Of a stretch of 14,921 nucleotides of DNA, positions 7,928 through 14,454 are shown piece after piece (the stretch's first letter is position 1; each line of letters starts with the position of its first letter). Location of the stretch: positions 1 to 14,921 of the forward strand of contig JASHQV010000227.1 in NCBI GenBank assembly GCA_030038955.1. Direction: 5' to 3'. A model generated the notes under the pieces. That model was not told the origin of the DNA and made no database searches. It worked only from the letters and a program-made list of their open reading frames with translations. Source of the DNA: Solirubrobacteraceae bacterium. Its GTDB lineage: Bacteria > Actinomycetota > Thermoleophilia > Solirubrobacterales > Solirubrobacteraceae. The translations under genes and the position numbers were made by a program.

Positions 7928-8586
7928 GCGTGATCGGGATCGAGTGCGCGAACGACGAAGTGGCGCCCCCACGGCTCGTACGCGCGCCACAGGGAGACCA
8001 GCTCGGCAATCGGATCTGCTGCGTGGTCGATGCGCAGATCGACCAGCGGGAACGACTCCCGCTCCACGACCACGAGCACGGCCGAGCACAGGGGGGAGCT
8101 GCCGCCGTCGCCGGCGGTCTCGCCGCCGGCGCGTTGACCCGCCTCCAGGCCTGCCAGCAACCGCGGCGCAAGCTCGCCCTCGGTGCCCGCGAACGCCCGC
8201 ACCATCGCCGCCAGCACCTGCTCGCCAGCCAGCATGTTTCCGATTGCAAGGCAGTCGGCGCCTTCGATCGCGCCCGCGAACGGCCACGCGCGGTCGCCCG
8301 TGTAAGCGGCGGGTCGACCGGACACGCCCAGCAGCCCCAGCTGTCGCCAGTTGTGGTTCGCGTGTCCGGCGACGGTCTGCGCGAGTGCCTGGCTCGGGCT
8401 GAGTCCGGCGCGCAGCGCCGCGATCAGCGCCTGCCCGAGGCGCGGATCGGTTCTGGCCTGGGTCACGGCAACGCCGACGCCGGCGAGCGCGCACGGTACG
8501 CGCGCGCCGATCGCCAGATCGGAGGTGGTGGCAACCACCCCGAGCTGTCGGGTGGTCAGACAGCGCCCGAGCAGCGAGAACGTCAT
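7900..8586 (-). CDS. DUF1028 family protein (Ntn-hydrolase-like)
   Basis: A 228-residue protein that follows the DUF1028 pattern throughout: TFSLLGRC at the start, GVVATTSDLAIGARVPCALAGVG, an AVTQARTDPRLG block, LLGVSGRPAAYTG, CLAIGNMLAGEQVLAAM and VDLRIDHAADPIAEL. From memory, the family is grouped with Ntn hydrolases; no reaction is established to my knowledge. T2 directly after the initiator Met, or a nearby residue, would be the candidate nucleophile if it does catalyse. The start is well fixed: family homology begins at residue 2, and AGGGG lies 6 nt upstream at 8597-8593. It is the only minus-strand gene between 1165 and 9740. It converges on the Rieske gene with a 28-bp overlap and is head-to-head with the M20 gene, sharing one base of the start codons. 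Confidence 0.9.
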   Translation of the reverse strand: MTFSLLGRCLTTRQLGVVATTSDLAIGARVPCALAGVGVAVTQARTDPRLGQALIAALRAGLSPSQALAQTVAGHANHNWRQLGLLGVSGRPAAYTGDRAWPFAGAIEGADCLAIGNMLAGEQVLAAMVRAFAGTEGELAPRLLAGLEAGQRAGGETAGDGGSSPLCSAVLVVVERESFPLVDLRIDHAADPIAELVSLWRAYEPWGRHFVVRALDPDHAHGPSSITT

Positions 8587-9740
8587 TGACAGCCCCTGAG
8601 CTCCTTGCCGAGCTGCGCGGCGAGACCGAGGCGATGGTGGCCGAGACCGAGGAGCTCGTGCGAATCGACAGCGGCACCGAGAACCGGGAGGGCATCGCGC
8701 GGGTCAGCGCCGCCGTCGGCGAGCGGCTCGCACGCGGTGGCTTTGAGCTCGCGGCGCTGGACGGCGGCGGCCTGCAGGCGACGCTCGTCTGCGGCACGGG
8801 ACCGAAGCTGCTGCTCCTCGGCCACGCCGACACCGTATGGCCTGCCGGCACCGCCATCCGACAACCCCCGCTGGCCCGCGATGGCATGCTCAGCGGCCCG
8901 GGGGTCGGCGACATGAAGTCGTGCCTGACGATGGCGGGGCATGCAATCGAGGCTGCGCAGCGTGCCGGCGTCGACGGAATCGGCGCGATTGAGCTGCTGG
9001 TCGTGCCCGACGAGGAGCACGGCAGCGTCGCAAGCCGTGCCTGGATCGAAGCTCGCGCCCGCAGCGCGGGCGCCTGCCTCGGGCTCGAGGCGGGCTGGCC
9101 GGGCGGCGGCGTGGTCGTCGCGCGCGGCGCGGTCGGTGCGCTGTGCATCGTTGGCCGCGGCCGCACCGCGCACTGCGCCGGACACGAGGATCGCGGCGCC
9201 AGTGCGGTCGCCGCGCTGGCGCCGCTCGTCGGCGAGCTCGAAGCGCTGAGCCGCGCGCGCGACGGCGTGCTGGTCAGCGTCGGGGCGTTCACCGGTGGCG
9301 TGGCGCGCCAGATCGTGCCCGATCACGCCGAGCTCCTGGTCGACCTTCGCGCCGGGGATGCGGAGGCGGCGGACACGCTGCTGGCGCGCGTCCGCCGGGT
9401 GGTCGACGCGGCCCGGCGGCCGGGTGTGAGTGTCGCGCTCCACGGTGGGATCACCCGGCCCCCGGCGCCGCGCCGGGCGTCGGAGCTCCTGTGGACGCTC
9501 GCCCGCGGCCGCGCGCACGAGCTTTGCCTCCCGCTGCATCCCGTCACCTCGCGGGGCGGCTCGGACGCGAGCTTCGCCGCTGCGCTCGGCGTGCCCACGC
9601 TCGACGGGCTCGGCCCGATCTGCCACGACTCGTGCACGCGCAAGGAGCGGATCGAGATCGCCAGCCTCGCCGAACGGGCGGCCCTGATGGCATGCGTGAT
9701 CGTCGATCTGGCCGCCCGCTGGCGGGCGAGCCCCGTCTGA
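8586..9740 (+). CDS. M20 family metallopeptidase (CPG2-like)
   Basis: A 384-residue zinc hydrolase of the M20 family (glutamate carboxypeptidase / aminoacylase type), which releases amino acids from peptides or N-acyl amino acids. Visible sites: H80 and D82 in GHADTVWP, the bridging D109 in GPGVGDMKS, E143/E144 in PDEEHG (general base and ligand), E168 in LEAG, and a lid-type dimerisation domain at about 175-290. The C-terminal ligand region reads DGLGPICHDSCTRKERIEI; aligned by length with classical members, the usual ligand His is C350, while H347 lies nearby. Start: TTG 8586 gives the complete N-terminal helix (LLAELRGETEAMVAE). ATG 8634 is the main alternative and would leave 47 bp between this gene and DUF1028. 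No signal peptide. It ends 21 bp before the convergent ACAD-like gene. Confidence 0.9.
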   Translation: MTAPELLAELRGETEAMVAETEELVRIDSGTENREGIARVSAAVGERLARGGFELAALDGGGLQATLVCGTGPKLLLLGHADTVWPAGTAIRQPPLARDGMLSGPGVGDMKSCLTMAGHAIEAAQRAGVDGIGAIELLVVPDEEHGSVASRAWIEARARSAGACLGLEAGWPGGGVVVARGAVGALCIVGRGRTAHCAGHEDRGASAVAALAPLVGELEALSRARDGVLVSVGAFTGGVARQIVPDHAELLVDLRAGDAEAADTLLARVRRVVDAARRPGVSVALHGGITRPPAPRRASELLWTLARGRAHELCLPLHPVTSRGGSDASFAAALGVPTLDGLGPICHDSCTRKERIEIASLAERAALMACVIVDLAARWRASPV

Positions 9741-9761
9741 GGCGCATCTACCAGGGCCCAT

Positions 9762-10955
9762 CTAGGCTCGGGCGTGTGGGAACGTCGACGCTCCGGCGTA
9801 GCCCTTCGCGCTGAATGTTCGATCGAGGAGCGCCTGGCCGACCTGAAGCATGTACTGCTCATCGCGATAGTGAAGTGAGAATGTGCGCACGTCACGGTAG
9901 ATCCGCTCGAGCGCATGGTCGCGGAACGCAACGCGAGCCCCGCAGATGTCAAATGCCCGCTGAGTCAGGTCGAGCGCCAGTCGCTTGCCGACGTGCAGCG
10001 CGCGGATCGAGGCGAGCTCGGCCTCGTCGTGCCTGCCCTGATCCCACAGGTCGGCCGCCGCGTAGAGCCCGGACCGTGCGGCGTGCAGCTCGCTCGACAT
10101 CGTTCCCAGCGCCACGCGGGTGACCTCGGAGGCGGCCAACGCCGGACGCTCGCGGACCCAGTCGATCGTGAACTCCAGTGCAGCTCCCGCGGCGCCAATG
10201 TGGTTGGCGGCGAACGCGAGTGTGAACGTCCGCGGGTCACGGCGCGTCCACGCTCCGGGCTCGCCGATCAGCCGCTCGCGCGGGACAACGTAGCCGTCGA
10301 TCCGGACGCTGTAACTGACCGTCGCCCGCATGCCCATCACGTCCCACTGGTCGATCAGCTCCACCTCCGGCGCGACGCGCGGTACGAGCACGATCGCGAT
10401 GCGGTGCTGATACGGGCCCTCACCAGGAACGGCGGTCCAGATCAGCAGCTCGTCGGCTGCCGGCGCGAGCGAGGCGAAATACTTCTGGCAGGTCAACCGG
10501 TAGCCGCCCCCGGGCAGCGCCTCGAGCTCGGTGCGGGCGATGTCCGCCAGCTTGCCGGACGGCTTGGCCTCGCTGCCGACCGACGCCATCAGCTTGCCCT
10601 GCTCGACGACTCCGGGCATGAACAGGCGCCGTTGCTCCTCGCTGCCAAGACGCGCCACGATTCCGACTGCGTGTGAATGAACCTGGAGCAGCTGTGCGGT
10701 GACGCTGTCGACGAGTGCGAGCGCCTCCACGACTTCGTAGTAGTCGCGGTAGCGACCTTCCCACCACAGCCCGCCGCCGCCGTACTCGACCGGCACCGTG
10801 AGCGCCGTCAGACCGGCGGCGCGAAGCTCGGTGAACGTGTCCGCCGGGAACTCGCGTGCATCGTCCAGCGCCCGCGCGCGGCTGCGAATCACGCGCGCGA
10901 GCTCGTCGATCCGGCGCAGCCGCTCGGCCTGGATCTCGTCGCTCATCACCTGCAT
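9762..10955 (-). CDS. Acyl-CoA dehydrogenase-fold flavoprotein (possible monooxygenase)
   Basis: A 397-residue ACAD-fold protein: helical N-terminal domain (DELARVIRSRARALDDAREFPADTFTELRAAGLT), VPVEYGGGG, central beta domain (LTCQKYFASLAP, WDVMGMRATVSYSVRIDGYVVP) and helical C-terminus. FAFDICGAR-like (QRAFDICGARVAF) and RIYRDVRTFSLHYRDEQY close it. The C-terminal pattern with H362 resembles the flavin-dependent monooxygenases of this fold (DszC/SfnC/HsaA group) more than true acyl-CoA dehydrogenases. I do not see a clear catalytic Glu of the dehydrogenase type. It would use reduced FMN and oxygen to hydroxylate or S/N-oxidise a small molecule, or else be an FAD dehydrogenase. ATG 10955 shares one base with the stop of the methyltransferase gene (TGATG) and has GGGAG upstream, so the pair is translationally coupled. 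Family firm, reaction uncertain. Confidence 0.88.
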   Translation of the reverse strand: MQVMSDEIQAERLRRIDELARVIRSRARALDDAREFPADTFTELRAAGLTALTVPVEYGGGGLWWEGRYRDYYEVVEALALVDSVTAQLLQVHSHAVGIVARLGSEEQRRLFMPGVVEQGKLMASVGSEAKPSGKLADIARTELEALPGGGYRLTCQKYFASLAPAADELLIWTAVPGEGPYQHRIAIVLVPRVAPEVELIDQWDVMGMRATVSYSVRIDGYVVPRERLIGEPGAWTRRDPRTFTLAFAANHIGAAGAALEFTIDWVRERPALAASEVTRVALGTMSSELHAARSGLYAAADLWDQGRHDEAELASIRALHVGKRLALDLTQRAFDICGARVAFRDHALERIYRDVRTFSLHYRDEQYMLQVGQALLDRTFSAKGYAGASTFPHARA

Positions 10956-12010
10956 CACAGCTCCCGCGCGTACTCCTGGTTGTGGGAACGCAGCTGCGGG
11001 TCGGTCCCGAGGAATGCATGCCGGCTCATGTCGGGGCTGAAGCGGCTAGCTGACGTCTCGCGCCCGAGCGCCTCCGCCATGCTGCGGATGAAGTGCGAGG
11101 CGGCGCCGCAGCAGACGCCGAGGTAACGGACGCCAAGACCGTAGGCATCACGGGCGAACCTGGCGATCTCGTAGCGATTGCAGTAGAACGGGTCGAGCGC
11201 GGTTGGGAACGGACGCCCGTCGCCCGGCAGGCACTCGCAGCCTGGATCGGTCAGCGACTGGAAGCTCGGCTCGTCCTCAGTCGTGCGGTACGGGACCGGC
11301 AACGCCGCGACGTGCACATCGACCGACTCACGCACTCGCGCGATCAGCGGCAGCATCGTCCGCGGCCCGCGGATGCAGTTGAGCCCGACCACGTCGGCGC
11401 CCGCATCGGCGATCCGTGCGCATGCCTCCTCCGGCGCCCATCCCTCGCGCGTCTCCGGCGCGCGGTGGATCGCGAGCGTGACGACCGCCGGCAGGCCCGC
11501 GTGCTTGATCGCCTCCAGCGCCAGCAGCGCCTCCTCGGCGTAGGAGAACGTCTCGGCGACGACGTAGTCCATCCCCGCATCGACGATCCACGCCATCTGC
11601 TCGTCGAACATCGCGCGGACCTCGCGACGCGTCTGAGCGTCCGGATAGAACGCGTTCGTGTTGCAGAGGTCCCCGGCCGCCAGTGTGCCGGTCTCGCGCG
11701 CCACCGAGACCGCGATCGACAGCGCCTCGCGGTTGAGCGGCTCGATCAGGTGCTCCTTGCCGATCAGGCGCAGCTTCTCGCGATGGGCGTAGTAAGTGAA
11801 CGCCTCCACCACGTCCGAGCCGGCATGGACGAACTCACGGTGCAGCGCGACGACCAGGTCGGGGTGTTCGAGTACGACCTCGGGCACGTATGCGCCCGCT
11901 TGGAGGTAGCCGCGCCGCTCGAACTCGAACAGGTAACCCTCGGCGCAGATCACCGGACCCGCCTGCAGACGGTCGAGCAGGCTCGTGGTCGTCCCGAGTT
12001 CCTCGTTCAC
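10955..12010 (-). CDS. Betaine-homocysteine S-methyltransferase-like protein
   Basis: A 351-residue zinc methyltransferase of the homocysteine S-methyltransferase family (Pfam S-methyl_trans). The N-terminal half closely follows BHMT: EGYLFEFERRGYLQAGAY, PEVVLEHPDLVVALHREF and a FTYYAHREKL block. The three zinc Cys are C212 (GLNCIRG) and C300/C301 (YLGVCCGA), matching the BHMT arrangement. Likely role: moving a methyl group from a betaine or similar onium donor, or from S-methylmethionine, to homocysteine or another thiol. Start: GTG at 12010-12008, preceded by AAGGAG 8 nt upstream at 12024-12019, so the start is well supported. First gene of a two-gene minus-strand operon with the ACAD-like flavoprotein. 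This pairing hints at breakdown of a methylated N or S compound, which is inference. Confidence 0.9.
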   Translation of the reverse strand: MNEELGTTTSLLDRLQAGPVICAEGYLFEFERRGYLQAGAYVPEVVLEHPDLVVALHREFVHAGSDVVEAFTYYAHREKLRLIGKEHLIEPLNREALSIAVSVARETGTLAAGDLCNTNAFYPDAQTRREVRAMFDEQMAWIVDAGMDYVVAETFSYAEEALLALEAIKHAGLPAVVTLAIHRAPETREGWAPEEACARIADAGADVVGLNCIRGPRTMLPLIARVRESVDVHVAALPVPYRTTEDEPSFQSLTDPGCECLPGDGRPFPTALDPFYCNRYEIARFARDAYGLGVRYLGVCCGAASHFIRSMAEALGRETSASRFSPDMSRHAFLGTDPQLRSHNQEYAREL

Positions 12011-12111
12011 GGTGTGGTCTCCTTCGCTCTCGAGAACTGTTCGTTACTTATTGCCAACGCTCGGTGGTTTTACGGCAACTAGCGCACCGCGTCAAGTACT
12101 GTTGGCGGATC
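12011..12111. promoter_or_regulatory. Divergent promoter region, methyltransferase / MmgE
   Basis: This 101-bp spacer between two divergent start codons is clearly richer in A/T (12036-12080) than its surroundings. It contains the methyltransferase ribosome site AAGGAG (minus strand, 12024-12019). Small repeats are present: TTGCC 12051-12055 against GGCAA 12074-12078, GCCAAC 12053-12058 against GTTGGC 12101-12106, and the direct repeat ACTGTT at 12036 and 12098. They could be regulator sites, but each is short. No convincing -35/-10 pair could be fixed in either direction. Confidence 0.45.
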
Positions 12112-13434
12112 ATGTCTCAGATCCGCGGCGACCATGCACTGCCGACGTTCGTCGGCGCGCTGGCGCTCAACGACGTCCCAGAGCGCGTGCGCGAGCGCGC
12201 GGTCGTTCTGCTGTCCGACATGGCGGCGGTCTGCATCGGCGGACGCGATGCTCCGGCTGCCCGGCTGGCGGTGGAGTACGCACGCGCCGTACATCCAGGC
12301 GACGAGGCCACCGCGCTGCTCGACTCGAGCCGCTTGGGCGCCGCCGGCGCCGCCTTTGCCAATGGCGTGCTTGCGAACGTGCTCGACTTCGACGACGGCC
12401 ACCGGCTGACCAAGGGTCATCCCGGCGCGGTGATCGCTCCTGCGATGCTCGCGGTCGCGCAGCTGGTCGACGCCTCCGTCGATGAGTTCACGGCGGCGGT
12501 GATCGTCGGCTATGAGGTCGCGATCCGCGCCGGGATCGCGCTACACGCCCGCGACGACTCCTACCACGCCTCTGGCGCCTGGGGGGCGGTAGGCGCCGCG
12601 GCCGCCGCCGCCCGTCTGCTCGATCTAAGCCCGGCGCAGACGCTCGCCAGTGTCGGGCTGGCGGAGTACCACGCGCCGATCGCCCCGATCATGCGCTCGT
12701 GCGCCGAGCCGACGATGATCAAGGATGCGTGCGCCTGGGGCGCGACCGTCGGCGTCCAGTCGGCGCTGCTGGCAGCGCGTGGGTTCACGAGCGCGCGCGC
12801 CGAGTTCCTCGATGGTCCGCTCGACGACCTCGGCTCTCGCTGGCGCCTGGAGGAGCTGTACATCAAGGCGTACCCATGCTGCCGCTGGTCACAGGGGGCG
12901 ATCGCCGCCGCGCTGGAGGCGCGCGCGGACATCCGCTTCGAGGCCGGCGCCGTCGAGCGGGTCCGCGTGCGGACGTTCGCGGCCGCCGCCGAGCTCGCGA
13001 ACATGATCCCTACGAGCACCGAGGAGGCCCAATACAACCTGGCATGGCCGGTGGCGGTCGTACTCGCGCGTGGCGCCTTCACGGTTTCCGACGTGCTCGG
13101 TCCGTTCGATGATCCGGACATCCGAAGACTGTTCGAGCGGGTGGAGGTCGTGGTCGACCCGGAGCTGAGCGCCAGCTTCCCGGCGCGCCGCCTGACCGCC
13201 ATCGAGGTCGACTTGAGCGGCGGCGAGCGGCTCACGACCGGGCCACGCGAGGCCCCGGGCGAGCCTGACGATCCCGATTTGCCGGCACTGGTGGCACACA
13301 AGGTCGCTGACCTGATCGACCCGGGACGGGACCTCGTCTCGGTGCCGGCCGGCGTCGGAATGCGCGCGCTCGGCGCCGCCGAGCTGCTCGGCTCACTCTG
13401 CAATGCGACCCCGGCTCGCGCTTGCCTGAGCTGA
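12112..13434 (+). CDS. MmgE/PrpD family protein
   Basis: A 440-residue member of the MmgE/PrpD family, which covers 2-methylcitrate dehydratase, cis-aconitate decarboxylase and iminodisuccinate epimerase. Family features in order: a helical start (VGALALNDVPERVRERAVVLLSDMAAV), ANGVLANVLDFDDGH with D92, D95 and H97, the KGHPGAVIAPAMLAVAQ helix, GYEVAIRAGIALH, YHASGAWGAVGAAAAAARLL, and IKAYPCCRWSQGAIAAAL. The last usually reads YPCCR.tH, so the His after the CCR block is replaced by Gln here. Substrates in the family are small di- or tricarboxylates; which applies is unknown. The methylcitrate genes prpB and prpC are absent, so I do not assign prpD. Start ATG 12112 has GGCGG close upstream. The next gene overlaps its end by 13 bp. 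Confidence 0.92.
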   Translation: MSQIRGDHALPTFVGALALNDVPERVRERAVVLLSDMAAVCIGGRDAPAARLAVEYARAVHPGDEATALLDSSRLGAAGAAFANGVLANVLDFDDGHRLTKGHPGAVIAPAMLAVAQLVDASVDEFTAAVIVGYEVAIRAGIALHARDDSYHASGAWGAVGAAAAAARLLDLSPAQTLASVGLAEYHAPIAPIMRSCAEPTMIKDACAWGATVGVQSALLAARGFTSARAEFLDGPLDDLGSRWRLEELYIKAYPCCRWSQGAIAAALEARADIRFEAGAVERVRVRTFAAAAELANMIPTSTEEAQYNLAWPVAVVLARGAFTVSDVLGPFDDPDIRRLFERVEVVVDPELSASFPARRLTAIEVDLSGGERLTTGPREAPGEPDDPDLPALVAHKVADLIDPGRDLVSVPAGVGMRALGAAELLGSLCNATPARACLS

Positions 13435-14240
13435 CGCTCCGGGATGTGTCGCTCGCGTACGAGCAGAGCGGCGCCGGGCCGGACATCGCCTGGCTCGCGG
13501 CCGGTGACAACCCGGGCTCAAACTGGCGGCGCTTTCAGACGCCGGCGTTCGAGCCCGGCTACCGGAACACGACCTACGACGCGCGCGGCGTCGGTGCGAC
13601 ACAGTCGCGCATCCGACCGCCGTGGAGCGTCGCCATGCATGCGGACGACCTCGCCGCCCTGCTCGGCGCGGTGTGCACGCCGCCGGTGTTCCTCGTCGGC
13701 CTGTCGATGGGATCGCTGATCGCGGTGCAACTCGCCCACGATCACCCGGAGCTGGTGCGGGCCGCGATTGTGATGGGCACGTGCGTGCGCAAGACCGGCT
13801 TCATACGCGAGTGGGAGGAGGCCGAGATCGCGCTGCGCCGCGACGGTCACGAGCTGCCGCAGGCGTTCGCGACGGCCCATTATGCGATGCAGTACTACCC
13901 AGCGGAAGTGCTCGGCGACGATTCTCTGTGGGCGCAGATCAGGCCGCTGGTCGCTGCCGACTTCGCCGAGCGCCAAGGCGCGATGCTGGCCGCCCAATGG
14001 CAGGCGTGCCTGGACTACGACTCCTCACAGCTGCTGCCCCGGATCCGCGTGCCGATTCACGCGGTGGCGTTCTCAGAGGACGTCCAGACGCCGCCCCAGC
14101 GGGTACGCGAGGTCGCTGCGCTCGCGGCCGATGGCCACTTCCACCTGCTCGAGGGGTTGGGCCACGGCTCCGCCTTCGGCCACCGTCCGGACGTGGTCAA
14201 CCGGTGCATCCGCGAGATCATCGAACATGAGGATCGATGA
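13422..14240 (+). CDS. Alpha/beta hydrolase
   Basis: A 272-residue alpha/beta-hydrolase-fold serine hydrolase. The start is TTG, giving MPELTLRDVSLAYEQSG, a typical first hairpin of the family; it overlaps the MmgE/PrpD end by 13 bp, so the two are probably coupled. The catalytic triad is visible: S95 in GLSMG, D220 in AFSEDVQTPP and H248 in EGLGHGS. The oxyanion strand reads IAWLAAGDNPGSNW, where many members have HG; here it is AG. The lid region (about 125-190) is helical. Size and pattern fit the esterase / enol-lactonase / C-C-bond hydrolase group (like 3-oxoadipate enol-lactonase), but no specific substrate is supported. It is cytoplasmic with no signal peptide. Confidence 0.9.
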   Translation: MPELTLRDVSLAYEQSGAGPDIAWLAAGDNPGSNWRRFQTPAFEPGYRNTTYDARGVGATQSRIRPPWSVAMHADDLAALLGAVCTPPVFLVGLSMGSLIAVQLAHDHPELVRAAIVMGTCVRKTGFIREWEEAEIALRRDGHELPQAFATAHYAMQYYPAEVLGDDSLWAQIRPLVAADFAERQGAMLAAQWQACLDYDSSQLLPRIRVPIHAVAFSEDVQTPPQRVREVAALAADGHFHLLEGLGHGSAFGHRPDVVNRCIREIIEHEDR

Positions 14241-14454
14241 TCGACAGCGGAATCGTGAAGTGGACCGAAGAATGATTGACTCAGTCACCTCGTATTGCGC
14301 CGTCCATGCCGGTGCGCCGTCGACATGCGCTACGAGCCCGACGGAGCGCTCACGACGACGACGATCGACGGGCGCCGCTTGGCCGCAGCCGTGACTCGCG
14401 CCGGATAGGCTTCTGCTCGAAAGGGGCCGTGGGGCCCAGAGAAGGGAGCTGGAG
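14241..14454. promoter_or_regulatory. Spacer upstream of the cyclase gene
   Basis: 214 bp without a convincing gene. It holds a palindrome TGACT-C-AGTCA (14277-14287), a possible operator. A TAGGCT hexamer at 14406-14411 could be a -10 element about 44 bp before the TTG start, but no well-spaced -35 was found. The ribosome site GGGAG lies at 14444-14448. The 27-codon reading frame 14325-14408 has no recognisable homology. No T-rich terminator hairpin was seen after the preceding gene. Confidence 0.35.

Noticed and set aside
7924..8589. Plus-strand reading frame of 221 codons that overlaps the Rieske stop as ATGA
   Set aside because: It looks like an operon member by position, but its protein is Arg/Gln/His-rich without family resemblance, while the opposite strand encodes a clear full-length DUF1028 protein.
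7286..9292. 668-codon minus-strand reading frame across amidohydrolase 2, Rieske, DUF1028 and M20
   Set aside because: It is a long open shadow frame caused by high GC; its low-complexity Ala/Arg/Pro protein matches no family and four real genes occupy the same DNA.
9735..9785. Bidirectional terminator between the convergent M20 and ACAD-like genes
   Set aside because: Only GGGCCC and a 4-bp GCCC/GGGC stem are seen, with no T-run; not strong enough to call.
12036..12106. SAM or other riboswitch in front of the methyltransferase gene
   Set aside because: The whole spacer is 101 bp and shared with a divergent gene; only 5-6 bp stems are present and no riboswitch core was recognised.
14280..14408. 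Short plus-strand reading frame (27 codons from ATG 14325) as a small gene or gene remnant
   Set aside because: No recognisable homology, no ribosome site and simple-sequence Thr codons; could be a decayed gene end but nothing supports it.
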